From CAYTBN01 sp964542165 (GTDB lineage: Bacteria > Myxococcota_A > UBA796 > UBA9615 > CAYRNR01): 64,000 nt of DNA. The notes beneath the pieces are model-generated. The model was given only the letters and a program-made list of their open reading frames with translations, ran no database searches and was not told the origin of the DNA. This document shows, in pieces, positions 6,641 to 15,281 of this stretch. Every line of letters starts with the position of its first letter. Position 1 is the first letter of the stretch. The DNA is taken from NCBI GenBank assembly GCA_964542165.1, contig CAZITQ010000006.1, positions 1 to 64,000 on the forward strand, in the 5' to 3' direction. A program made the translations under genes and the position numbers.

Positions 6641-9409
6641 ATGATCGGAATCACGTCCTACGGTGGCTACATCCCGCGCCCGCGGATGGACCGCATGAGC
6701 ATCTACCAGTCCATGGGCTGGTTCGCCCCGGCCACGATCATGGTGGCCCAGGGGGAGCGCTCCTTCGGCAACTGGGACGAGGACACCCTGACCATGGCCG
6801 TGGCTGCGGCCCGGGACTGCCTGACGGGGGTCGATCGCGCCCAGATCGACGGCTGCTACCTGTGTACGACCACGGCGCCATTTGCCGATCGTCTCAACGC
6901 CGGGATCGTCCAGACGGCGCTGAACCTGCGCGCAGACATCGACACCCGGGACCTGACCTCGACCCTGCGGGCGGGCACGTCGGGGCTGATCACCGCGCTC
7001 GACACGGTCAAGGCCGGCGAGTGCGGCACGATCCTGGTCACCGCCTCGGACATGCGTCAGGCCAAGACCGCCTACTTCTACGAGATGTGGTTCGGGGACG
7101 GGGCGGCCTCGCTGGCCGTGGGCAGCGGCGACGAGGTGATCGCCGAGTTCCTGGGCTGCCACTCGGTGTCCTACGACTTCGTGGACCACTACCGGGGTTC
7201 GGACAAGACCTACGACTACATGTGGGAGGAGCGCTGGGTCCGGGACGAGGGCTACTCCAAGATCATCCCCGAGGCGGTCGAGGGCCTGTTCGCCAAGAAG
7301 GGCATCGGCGCCGACGACGTGGACTGGCTGGTCTTCCCCTGCTTCTTCGCGGCCGAGCACCGAAAGATCGCAGCCCGGCTGGGGATCGCCCCGGAGAAGG
7401 TGATCTCCAACCTGCACGCCGAGTGCGGCGAGACCGGGGCCGCCCACCCCTTCGTGATGCTGGGCAAGGCGCTGGAGGGGGCCAAGCCCGGCGACCGGAT
7501 CCTCCTGGTGGGCTTCGGCCAGGGGGCGGACGCGCTGTATTTCCGGGTCACCGACGCCATCGACAAGCTCCCCCCGCGCCGGGGCATCCAGGGCAGCCTG
7601 GACAACAAGCTCACCGTCACCAACCACCAGAAGTTCCTCAAGTTCAGGGACCTGCTGAAGACCGAGATGGGCATCCGCGCCGAGGCGCCGACCCAGACCG
7701 CGATGACCGTGCTGTGGCGCAAGCGCAAGATGCTGCTGGGGCTGGTCGGGGGGCGCTGCACCGAGTGCGACACGCCCCAGTTCCCGCGGATGGAGATCTG
7801 CGTGAACCCGGACTGCCGCCAGGTGGGCACCCAGGTGGACTACGAGTTCGCCGAGCGGCCGGCGCAGGTCAAGACCTTCACCGGCGACCTGCTGGCGGTG
7901 TCCGTGGACCCGCCGGCGGTCTACGGCATGGTGCAGTTCGAGGGCGGCGGGCGCTTCATGGCCGACTTCTCCGACTGCACCTTCGAGGACGTCTTCGTCG
8001 GCCAGCCGGTGACCATGGCCCTGCGGCGCCGGTACAAGGACGAGGAGCGGGGCTTCTCCGGCTACTTCTGGAAGGCCATCCCCGATCTCTCCGCCGAGCG
8101 GCCCAGGAAGGCGGCCAAGCCGGCCAAGGCCGTGGACTTCGACGGCAAGGTCGCGGTGGTCACCGGCGCGGGTGGGGGCCTGGGCAAGGTCTACGCCCTG
8201 GAGCTGGCCGAGCGGGGCGCCAAGGTGGTGGTCAACGACCTGGGTGGTGCGGCCGACGGGGCCGGCGACGGCTCGGCGCGGCCGGCGGACGAGGTGGTGG
8301 CCGAGATCCAGGCGGCGGGCGGAGAGGCGGTGGCGAGCTACGACTCGGTGTCCACCGCCGAGGGTGGCCAGGCCATCGTCGACACCGCCCTGGACGCCTT
8401 CGGCCGGATCGACATCCTGATCAGCAACGCCGGCATCCTGCGGGACCGGACCCTGATCAAGATGGACCCGGCCGACTGGGACGCCGTGCGGGCGGTCCAC
8501 CTGGACGCGGCCTACGCGGTCTGCCGTCCGGCCTTCCTCAAGATGAAGGAGCAGGGCTTCGGCCGGATCGTGCTGACCACGTCGGCGGCCGGCCTGTTCG
8601 GCAACTTCGGCCAGACCAACTACTCGGCGGCCAAGCTGGGGCTGGTCGGCTTCATGAACACGCTGAAGCTGGAGGGCGCCAAGTACGGCGTGCGGGTGAA
8701 CACCGTGGCGCCCATCGCCACCACCCGGCTGACCGAGGAGCTGCTCCCGCCCAACCTCAAGGCGGCCATGCAGCCCGAGCACGTTGCGCCGCTGGTGCTG
8801 TGGCTGTGCTCGGCGGACTGCGACACCAACGGCGAGGTCTTCAACGCCGGGGCCGGCTACCTGAGCCGGGCGGCGATGGTGTCGGGGCCGGGGACCGGTC
8901 TCGGTGAGATCGACAATCCGCCCACCGTGGAGGACATCGCGGCCAACTGGGACGCGATCCACGAGATCGAGGGCGCGACCGAGCAGCACGACGCCATGGG
9001 CTTCTTGATGCCGCTGATGGACGTGCTCGCGGGCGGAGGGCCAGCGGCCGACGATGGAGGGGGCGGGGACGACGGGGGGGGAGGCGGCGAGTTGACGCCC
9101 GGCGCCATCTTCCGCCAGATGCCCGACTTCTTCGTGGCCGACGCGGCCGCGGGGGTCGACGTGGTCTTCCAGTACAAGCTCTCCGGCGACGGCGGCGGTG
9201 AGTGGTACACGGTCATCGCCGGCCAGGCCTGCGAGGTGTCCGAGGGGGTCCACGACAAGCCGACCACCACGATCCTGATGGAGGCGGCCGACTTCGTGTC
9301 ACTGATCAAGGGCGAGCTGAACGCCATGAACGCGTTCACCACCGGCAAGCTCAAGATCGAGGGCGACCTGATGAAATCCCAGCTGATCGAAAAGCTCTTC
9401 AGCTTCTAG
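6641..9409 (+). CDS. Four-module fusion: HMG-CoA-synthase-like, Zn-ribbon/OB-fold (DUF35), SDR, SCP2
   Basis: 922 residues. Residues 1-345 are thiolase-superfamily, most like HMG-CoA synthase/KAS III, but the nucleophile region reads STLRAGTSG, with Leu109 where ACYGGT-type proteins have Cys. Residues 370-480 hold a rubredoxin-like zinc ribbon (Cys373, Cys376, Cys387, Cys392) followed by an OB-fold, as in DUF35 proteins that partner thiolases. Residues 500-805 are an SDR with TGAGGGLG (508-515), SNAG (595-598), Tyr661 and Lys665. Residues 816-922 are SCP2. The SDR-SCP2 half is a close duplicate of that in the gene at 3766. GGAG at 6630 precedes the chosen ATG. Likely a scaffold/dehydrogenase partner of the thiolase encoded next. 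Confidence 0.88.
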   Translation: MIGITSYGGYIPRPRMDRMSIYQSMGWFAPATIMVAQGERSFGNWDEDTLTMAVAAARDCLTGVDRAQIDGCYLCTTTAPFADRLNAGIVQTALNLRADIDTRDLTSTLRAGTSGLITALDTVKAGECGTILVTASDMRQAKTAYFYEMWFGDGAASLAVGSGDEVIAEFLGCHSVSYDFVDHYRGSDKTYDYMWEERWVRDEGYSKIIPEAVEGLFAKKGIGADDVDWLVFPCFFAAEHRKIAARLGIAPEKVISNLHAECGETGAAHPFVMLGKALEGAKPGDRILLVGFGQGADALYFRVTDAIDKLPPRRGIQGSLDNKLTVTNHQKFLKFRDLLKTEMGIRAEAPTQTAMTVLWRKRKMLLGLVGGRCTECDTPQFPRMEICVNPDCRQVGTQVDYEFAERPAQVKTFTGDLLAVSVDPPAVYGMVQFEGGGRFMADFSDCTFEDVFVGQPVTMALRRRYKDEERGFSGYFWKAIPDLSAERPRKAAKPAKAVDFDGKVAVVTGAGGGLGKVYALELAERGAKVVVNDLGGAADGAGDGSARPADEVVAEIQAAGGEAVASYDSVSTAEGGQAIVDTALDAFGRIDILISNAGILRDRTLIKMDPADWDAVRAVHLDAAYAVCRPAFLKMKEQGFGRIVLTTSAAGLFGNFGQTNYSAAKLGLVGFMNTLKLEGAKYGVRVNTVAPIATTRLTEELLPPNLKAAMQPEHVAPLVLWLCSADCDTNGEVFNAGAGYLSRAAMVSGPGTGLGEIDNPPTVEDIAANWDAIHEIEGATEQHDAMGFLMPLMDVLAGGGPAADDGGGGDDGGGGGELTPGAIFRQMPDFFVADAAAGVDVVFQYKLSGDGGGEWYTVIAGQACEVSEGVHDKPTTTILMEAADFVSLIKGELNAMNAFTTGKLKIEGDLMKSQLIEKLFSF

Positions 9410-9420
9410 GAGGTGCAGTG

Positions 9421-10629
9421 ATGGCCACGGGAATCAAGGACAAGGTCGCCATCATCGGCATGGGCTGCACCCGTTTCGGCGAACGCTGGGACGTGGGCGG
9501 CGAGGAGCTGATGGTCGAGGCATTCTCCGAGGCGGTCGAGGACGCGGGCATCGATCGCAACGAGATCGAGGCCGCCTGGCTCGCCACCTGCCTCGAGGAG
9601 ATCAACGTCGGCAAGAGCGCCCTGCCGCTCTCGGTGGGGCTGCGCCTGCCCTTCATCCCGGTCACCCGGGTGGAGAACTACTGCGCCAGCGGCACCGAGG
9701 CCTTCCGGGGCGCGGTCTACGCCGTGGCGTCGGGGGCCGTGGACACGGCGCTCGCGCTGGGGGTCGAGAAGCTCAAGGACACCGGCTACGGCGGGTTGCC
9801 CAACCCCGGCTCCAACGCCGGATCGCTGAACTGGCTGTGGTTCCCCAACCTGACCGCGCCGGGGGTCTTCGCCCAGCTGGCGTCGGCCTACGCGGCCAAG
9901 TACGGCATCGACGACCAGCACCTCAAGCGGGCCATGGCCCACGTGTCGGCCAAGAGCCACGCCAACGGGGTGCTCAACCCCAAGGCCCACATGCGCAAGG
10001 CCGTGACCGTGGACCAGGTGATGTCCTCGCCGATCATCGCCCACCCCCTGGGGCTGTACGACTGCTGCGGGGTCAGCGACGGCGCGGCCTGCGCCATCGT
10101 CACCACGGTGGAGAAGGCCAGGGAGCTGGGCCGGGGCGAGATCGTCTCGGTCAAGGCGCTGCAGCTGGCGCTCTCGTCCGGCGAGGAGGCGGCCTTCGAC
10201 GACTGGGACGGCGATCACTTCATGACCACCGCCCGCTGCTCCAAGAAGGCCTACGCCGAGGCCGGCATCGAGAACCCCCGGGAGGAGATCAGCATGATGG
10301 AGCTGCACGACTGCTTCTCCATCACCGAGCTGGTCACCTACGAGGACCTGCACATCTCCGAGCGGGGCAAGGCCTGCGAGGACGTGCTCGCAGGCTTCTT
10401 CGACCGGGAGGGCGGCGGCATCCCGACCCAGGTGGACGGCGGGCTCAAGTGCTTCGGCCACCCCATCGGCGCGTCGGGGCTGCGGATGATCTACGAGATG
10501 TACCTGCAGCTGCTGGGGCGCGCGGGTGAGCGCCAGCTCGACAACCCCCGCTACGGTCTGACCCACAACCTGGGCGGCTTCCCCTTCATGAACGTGTGCA
10601 GCATCGCCATCGTCGGAAAGGTGGACTGA
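9421..10629 (+). CDS. Thiolase (SCP-x/lipid-transfer type acetyl-CoA acyltransferase)
   Basis: 402 residues with the thiolase fold throughout. The nucleophile is Cys88 in NYCASGTEAF. HDCF (296-299) and GHPIGASG (346-353, His347) form the rest of the active site. The family is that of SCP-x/steroid-type thiolases, which cleave 3-ketoacyl-CoA and often need a DUF35 partner; the preceding gene supplies such a domain. An ideal AGGAGG overlaps the upstream stop codon and lies 7 bases before the ATG. It follows the SDR-containing fusion by 11 bases and precedes the dehydrogenase by 2, so the four enzymes are clearly one operon. Substrate not determinable. Confidence 0.92.
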   Translation: MATGIKDKVAIIGMGCTRFGERWDVGGEELMVEAFSEAVEDAGIDRNEIEAAWLATCLEEINVGKSALPLSVGLRLPFIPVTRVENYCASGTEAFRGAVYAVASGAVDTALALGVEKLKDTGYGGLPNPGSNAGSLNWLWFPNLTAPGVFAQLASAYAAKYGIDDQHLKRAMAHVSAKSHANGVLNPKAHMRKAVTVDQVMSSPIIAHPLGLYDCCGVSDGAACAIVTTVEKARELGRGEIVSVKALQLALSSGEEAAFDDWDGDHFMTTARCSKKAYAEAGIENPREEISMMELHDCFSITELVTYEDLHISERGKACEDVLAGFFDREGGGIPTQVDGGLKCFGHPIGASGLRMIYEMYLQLLGRAGERQLDNPRYGLTHNLGGFPFMNVCSIAIVGKVD

Positions 10630-10631
10630 GC

Positions 10632-11774
10632 ATGGAGATCCTGGCCTACGACGAGGAACACCGCATCTTCCGCGACGCCGTCCGCAAGTACCTCCAGGGC
10701 GAGGTCGTGCCCCACGTCGAACAGTGGGAGAAGGACGGCATCGTCCCCAAGGAAGCCTGGCTCAAGATGGGCGAGCAGGGTTTCTTGTGCATGGACGTGC
10801 CCGAGGCCTACGGCGGCTTCGGCCTGGACTTCCGCTACTCGGTGATCGTCACCGAGGAGCTGGTCCGCGCCCGCGCCGCCGGCCTGATGACCCCCCTGCA
10901 CTCCGACGTGGTGGTGCCCTACATCACCGCCTTCGGCTCCGAGGAGCAGAAGCAGCGCTACCTGCCCGGCTGCATCAGCGGCGAGTGCATCACCGCCGTG
11001 GCCATGACCGAGCCCCACGCCGGCTCGGACCTGGCGGCGATCAAGACCACCGCGGTCGAGGACGGCGACGAGGTGATCCTCAACGGGTCCAAGACCTTCA
11101 TCTCCAGCGGCATCAACTGCGATCTGGTGATCGTCGCCGCCCGGGACCCGGGGGCCACCGATCCCCACCAGGCCCTCAGCCTCTACCTGGTCGAGGACGG
11201 CACCCCCGGCTTCGAGAAGGGCAAGCAGATCGAAAAAGTCGGCCTGCACTCCGCCGACACCTCCGAGCTGTTCTTCCAGGACTGCCGGATCCCCAAGACC
11301 AACCTCCTGGGACCCAAGGGCGGCGGCTTCATGATGATGATGCAGAAGCTGGCCCAGGAGCGGCTGGTGGTGGCCATCATCTCGGTGGCCTTCGCCGAGC
11401 AGATGCTGGAGTGGACCATCCAGTACTGCAAGGACCGCCAGGCCTTCGGCCGCCCCCTGACCAAGTTCCAGAACACCCAGTTCACCCTGGTCGAGGCGGC
11501 CACCGAGGTGAAGCTCGGCCGCACCTTCCTCGACAAGCTGATCGTCGACCACATGGAGAACCAGAACGTGGTCGTCGAGGTCTCGATGGCCAAGTTCTGG
11601 ACGTCCGAGATGGCCATGCGCGTCGCCGACCGCTGCCTCCAGCTCCACGGCGGCTACGGCTACTGCGAGGAGTACCCCATCGCCCGCGCCTGGCGGGATG
11701 TGCGCGTGCTGTCCATCTTCGCGGGCACGTCGGAGATCATGAAGGTGGTGGCGGCGCGGTTCATGGGGCTCTGA
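10632..11774 (+). CDS. Acyl-CoA dehydrogenase
   Basis: 380 residues, normal length for the family. MTEPHAGSDL (125-134) is the first family signature, and QLHGGYGYCEEYP to GTSEIMK near the C-terminus is the second. The residue directly before GTSEI is Ala364, where medium/short-chain enzymes have the catalytic Glu. In long-chain and isovaleryl-type enzymes the base sits on another helix instead, and Glu260 in the MLEWTIQY segment is a candidate by rough alignment. It should make the 2-enoyl-CoA used by the hydratase of the first operon gene, passing electrons to ETF. The start ATG is 2 bases after the thiolase stop. Last gene of the operon. Confidence 0.92.
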   Translation: MEILAYDEEHRIFRDAVRKYLQGEVVPHVEQWEKDGIVPKEAWLKMGEQGFLCMDVPEAYGGFGLDFRYSVIVTEELVRARAAGLMTPLHSDVVVPYITAFGSEEQKQRYLPGCISGECITAVAMTEPHAGSDLAAIKTTAVEDGDEVILNGSKTFISSGINCDLVIVAARDPGATDPHQALSLYLVEDGTPGFEKGKQIEKVGLHSADTSELFFQDCRIPKTNLLGPKGGGFMMMMQKLAQERLVVAIISVAFAEQMLEWTIQYCKDRQAFGRPLTKFQNTQFTLVEAATEVKLGRTFLDKLIVDHMENQNVVVEVSMAKFWTSEMAMRVADRCLQLHGGYGYCEEYPIARAWRDVRVLSIFAGTSEIMKVVAARFMGL

Positions 11775-11824
11775 GTTCCGGTACCCGTACCCCGCGCCGC
11801 GGCCGGTACCGCCGAGGTCGCCCG

Positions 11825-12607
11825 CTACTCAGGCTGCATCGAGAAGTTCAGTGAGGTCAGCGTGCTCTCGTGCACGACCTCGGTGAAGAGGTCCTGGTAG
11901 AGGTTCCGGCTGAGCCGCGCCTCATAGAAACCCCAGATTACACCCTGGACCTCGCACGTTCCGTTGCCGGCGGTCGTGCAGTCCCCGGCGCCGAACACCT
12001 CGAACAGGACCCCGGGGAGCGGTTCGCCGGTCTCGTTGATCACGGATACGGCGATGGTGCCGGCGTCGCCCGTCGTGGTGTCGTCGTCGCCCGTGGCGTC
12101 GTCGTCGCCGGTGGTGTCGTCGTCCCCCGTGGTGTCGTCGTCGCCGGTGTCGTCATCGCCGGTGTCGTCATCGCCGGTGTCGTCGTCGCCTCCCTGGGGG
12201 ACGAGGGTGACCGAGACCGCGGTGTTGGCGCCCTCGCCAGATTCGAAGTGGTCGATCACCGTCACGACGGGTTCGTATCCGTCGGCGCGGACGACCACCG
12301 TGTAGGTCCCGTGGCCCACCTCGGGGAAGATGTGGCTGGTCGCGAAGGGAAGGGGACTCTCCTCCAGGTGGGTCTGGACCTCCGGGCCGGCGATCCCGAT
12401 GAGAATCGGGGTATCCGAGGAGATCCCGTCGGGGGTCTCCACCGAGACATGGATCCCCCCCGGAGGAAGACCGGACGGGGGGCAGACCGGCGTGTTGACG
12501 CCGCACAGGAACACCAGCAGACTGCATACCACTGCTCCGTGCAGCCAATCCCGGGTTCGTTTCCTGAGTTGGTTTCTCGGCCTCATCGTTGGCTTGCCTG
12601 GCTTCAT
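11825..12607 (-). CDS. Exported protein with two carboxypeptidase-regulatory-like domains joined by an Asp-rich linker
   Basis: 260 residues from the ATG at 12607, which has GGGAGGAACG just upstream; an earlier in-frame Met lacks such a site. An arginine-rich N-terminus precedes a hydrophobic segment (GAVVCSLLVFLCGVN), a signal peptide or anchor. Residues about 45-145 look like a beta-sandwich of the carboxypeptidase-regulatory/Cna-B kind (HGTYTVVVRADGYEPV). A run of GDDDT(T) units follows, then a second similar domain (GTIAVSVINETGEPLPGVLFEV). It is probably a surface-exposed structural or adhesive protein. It converges with the lipid operon, 50 bases apart. Function not assignable. Confidence 0.7.
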   Translation of the reverse strand: MKPGKPTMRPRNQLRKRTRDWLHGAVVCSLLVFLCGVNTPVCPPSGLPPGGIHVSVETPDGISSDTPILIGIAGPEVQTHLEESPLPFATSHIFPEVGHGTYTVVVRADGYEPVVTVIDHFESGEGANTAVSVTLVPQGGDDDTGDDDTGDDDTGDDDTTGDDDTTGDDDATGDDDTTTGDAGTIAVSVINETGEPLPGVLFEVFGAGDCTTAGNGTCEVQGVIWGFYEARLSRNLYQDLFTEVVHESTLTSLNFSMQPE

Positions 12608-13023
12608 CGTTCCTCCCTGGTCAAAATGCCGTCCGCGCATGTTAGCGGCTCGCTACGGGCGTGTGGAGGAGTCGACCTGACCCGTGACTCCGTCCCTCAA
12701 CCGCCTCGAGTGGGACCTGGCCTTGCGGCAGCGTCGCCCTCAGCGGCGAAACCACGTCGCCGGAGATCGACATCGGGTCGCCTCCCAGCCCCCCCTGGCG
12801 GAGAGGCGAGTCCCATCGTCCGCCCCAGGGGGCTCTCGAATCCAGCCTCCGCACCCGCCCAGCCCACGACCGAGTGGCCCCGAACTTCCCCGGCGAGGAA
12901 GAACGCGTGCGATCGGACGCCCGAGGTGGGTGGTTCTTCCCGGTGAAGGAAGAAGACGTGCGTTCGGTCGGGGGGAGGATCCGCAGAGCGCTTCGCGCGC
13001 GGGCGCGTGAGTAGGACCGCGGG
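12608..13023. other. Intergenic region without a credible gene; contains a duplicated hairpin
   Basis: 416 bases between two minus-strand genes. The minus frame is open through much of it, but the translation is Arg/Ser/Pro-rich without recognisable features and no ribosome site is seen, so I do not call a gene. Its one distinct content is the duplicated hairpin at about 12883-12978. Confidence 0.6.
12883..12978. repeat. Two imperfect direct copies of a hairpin element
   Basis: Copy one has CTTCC-ccggcga-GGAAG (12885-12901). Copy two has TTCTTCC-cggtgaa-GGAAGAA (12934-12954), a perfect 7-bp stem with a 7-base loop. Each is followed by a related tail (CGTGCGATCGG versus CGTGCGTTCGG). The copies start about 49 bases apart. 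The element could be a repeated extragenic palindrome, a processing site or part of a small RNA. Confidence 0.6.
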
Positions 13024-13302
13024 TCAATCCAGGTACACGGTCGAACCCTCGGGATCGGCCACGTGTTCGGGTGACCCACAGCTTGGGCAGCGGGGCCGCG
13101 CGTTTTGCGTGAACCGACCACCGCAGAGACAGGGCTGGACGATGGACTCCACGTCGGCGCAGCCGGTCAGTTCGGCGCGGTCCACGGCCAACTCCGATCC
13201 GCAGTCCTCGCAGTGGAGCAGTTCCACCCCGAACGTGCCGCCCCAGGTCGCGGTGTAGCGCTGCCCGCACTCCGAGCAGATCACGTCGCTCTGACGACCC
13301 AT
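13024..13302 (-). CDS. Small zinc-ribbon protein
   Basis: 92 residues starting at the ATG at 13302, preceded by GGGAGGTC. It has four cysteine pairs: CSEC and CEDC near the N-terminus, CLC in the middle and CPSC near the C-terminus, the spacing of two zinc ribbons. The protein is otherwise hydrophilic, without signal peptide, so it should be cytoplasmic. The minus frame continues upstream over the poly-Asp linker of the divergent gene, but that part translates to a serine run and is a shadow. Function unknown: such ribbons bind nucleic acid or act as adaptor modules. Confidence 0.75.
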   Translation of the reverse strand: MGRQSDVICSECGQRYTATWGGTFGVELLHCEDCGSELAVDRAELTGCADVESIVQPCLCGGRFTQNARPRCPSCGSPEHVADPEGSTVYLD

Positions 13303-13393
13303 GTGGACCTCCCGGCAACGACCCCAATGGTACGATCCTCCGCCTGGACGGGACTCGGGATGGTCCGGGATGGCGACTCGGGAGGGCTCTCGC

Positions 13394-15259
13394 ATGGGAT
13401 GGACGGACGCGCTGCGGCCGGGCGGGTGGGTACTGGCAATGCTGCTGATGGCTGGTGGCTGCATCGGTCCCTCCTGGGGCGATGACGACGACGATGATGA
13501 CGACGACGTGAGCGACGACGACACGGGGGACGACGACAGCGGTGGCGACGACGATGATGACGACGACACCGGTGACGACGACACGACGGCCGCGGGGGAG
13601 CCCAACGACGATCCCCTGGGGGCGATGTACTTCAATCCCTACTGGGTGATCCACACGCTCGCCGACGACTGTGGAGTGTGGCCGGACGCCGCCTGCGCGT
13701 ACGCTCCGCTGGGGCTGTCGTCGGTCAAGTTCAACGACCTGAAGTGGCAGTACATCGAGGCCGATGCGCCCATCAACGGCAACCACACCTACGACTGGTC
13801 GGTGCTGGACGAGGCCGTGCTGCGGTGGGAGGAAGCGGGGGCCCGTCGGCTGATCTTCCACCTGGCGCCAGCCTCTAGCTGGGGAACGGAGGACTCCCAG
13901 ACCATCGCCGAGGACGTCCTCGGCCTGCCCTGCGACCAGATCGGCGACGACTGCGCGGGTTTCCCCGCCAACCCCAAGCCGGAGCACTGGGGGGACTGGG
14001 AGGCCTGGGTGACCGCGATGTGCGAGCGCTACGACGGCGACGGCGTCGACGACATCGCCGGGTTGCAGCACGCCCACCTGGAGTTCCAGCTCCTCAACGA
14101 GGCACAGAATTTCTTCTTCTACATGGGCTCCTCCGAGCACTACCAGGAGCTCCTGCAGCACACCCGCACGGCCCTCGACGCCTGCAGCGCCGACGCCCAG
14201 ATCCTGCACTACGGCCTCACCTTCAACGGGTTGAGCCACGGCGGCGTGTCCGACGCGGTGTTCTGGGAGCGCGTCGAGGAGAAGGCCGCGAGCTTCGCTC
14301 CGGTCACCGGGGCCGCCTACCGGCACGCCATGGCCATGATGCTGGGGAGTCCGGACCCCGCGGCCACCCACGACGTCGTGCCGACGGTGTCCATGTGTGA
14401 GTACTTCGACGTCATGGCGATGCACTGCAACCAGAGCATCGAGCACATGCTCGAGGAGTACACCTTTCTGCGCGGAAAGCTCGACGCCCACGGCTGCGAG
14501 TCCACCCCCGTGCTCTGCGACGACTCCACCAGCGCCCCGACCCTGTACTCAGCCTACGAGCTGGAGTGGTGGGACAGCTCCTACGGCGGCGCGGACATGA
14601 CCGGCGAGCAGATCCACGAGGCGCTGGCCGCGGACTACGCGGCGTACGACTTCTGGTGCGACCCGACCGGGAGCATCCCGCCGTCGGGCCTGACCTACGG
14701 GGACGCCCGGACCTGGCACGACCGCTACCACGCCGCGTTCGCGGTCAAGAAGGCGTCCACGGCCCTGGCGCTGGGGATGACGCGGTTCATGGCCGGCCTG
14801 CTGGAGGACTGGGGCCCGGAGTCGGGCTGCTACTGGATGCACCAGGGGCTCAGCGCTTCCACCGGCAACCTGCTCTTCCCGCTGTGGTACGACGATCCCC
14901 GGCCCGCCTACCATTCCTACGGACTCCTTCGGGACAAGGTGACCGGCTACGTGAGCGCCACCCGCGAGGTGGTCGACGACGTGACCCTCCTCACGTTCAA
15001 CCGCCAGGGTCCGGGCGGCGAGCCCGAGCCGGTGTACCTGGTGTGGTACCTCGACGACGAGTTGCCCTTCCCCGGCGACCCCGAGCAGACCCACCCGTTC
15101 GAGCTGGAGGTGGGCACCGAGACGGCGCTGGTGACCCACCTGATCACCGAGGCTGGGGCCGACACGCCGGCCACCGAGGTCGTCGACACCCCGGGGGGCA
15201 TCTACAGCGGCGTCGCGGCCCAGACCCCGTTCTTCGTCGAGCCGATCGCCGCGGAATAG
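13394..15259 (+). CDS. Lipoprotein with a clan GH-A-like glycoside hydrolase domain
   Basis: 621 residues from the ATG at 13394, with GGGAGGG 7 bases upstream. The lipobox MAGGC puts the lipid on Cys23. Residues 29-66 are an Asp/Gly/Thr linker. From residue 75 a TIM-barrel-like enzyme begins. KWQYIEADAPINGNHTYDWS resembles the start of GH-A clan enzymes, and FQLLNEAQNF puts the likely acid/base Glu236 after Asn235. The nucleophile is not certain; ELEWW is one candidate. The C-terminus looks like a beta-sandwich. It likely acts on a polysaccharide at the cell surface; the substrate cannot be named. Divergent from the zinc-ribbon gene. Confidence 0.65.
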   Translation: MGWTDALRPGGWVLAMLLMAGGCIGPSWGDDDDDDDDDVSDDDTGDDDSGGDDDDDDDTGDDDTTAAGEPNDDPLGAMYFNPYWVIHTLADDCGVWPDAACAYAPLGLSSVKFNDLKWQYIEADAPINGNHTYDWSVLDEAVLRWEEAGARRLIFHLAPASSWGTEDSQTIAEDVLGLPCDQIGDDCAGFPANPKPEHWGDWEAWVTAMCERYDGDGVDDIAGLQHAHLEFQLLNEAQNFFFYMGSSEHYQELLQHTRTALDACSADAQILHYGLTFNGLSHGGVSDAVFWERVEEKAASFAPVTGAAYRHAMAMMLGSPDPAATHDVVPTVSMCEYFDVMAMHCNQSIEHMLEEYTFLRGKLDAHGCESTPVLCDDSTSAPTLYSAYELEWWDSSYGGADMTGEQIHEALAADYAAYDFWCDPTGSIPPSGLTYGDARTWHDRYHAAFAVKKASTALALGMTRFMAGLLEDWGPESGCYWMHQGLSASTGNLLFPLWYDDPRPAYHSYGLLRDKVTGYVSATREVVDDVTLLTFNRQGPGGEPEPVYLVWYLDDELPFPGDPEQTHPFELEVGTETALVTHLITEAGADTPATEVVDTPGGIYSGVAAQTPFFVEPIAAE

Positions 15260-15281
15260 GTGGACGGCGGCCGGTCCGGGC

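Noticed and set aside
6506..9253. Minus-strand frame of 915 codons
   Set aside because: Antisense shadow of the four-module fusion; low-complexity translation without motifs.
12060..12190. Regular short repeats resembling a repeat array
   Set aside because: They are codon repeats for GDDDT linkers inside an open frame, with no spacers of a CRISPR kind.
12642..13121. Minus-strand frame of 159 codons
   Set aside because: Arg/Ser/Pro-rich, no ribosome site, overlaps the zinc-ribbon gene in another frame.
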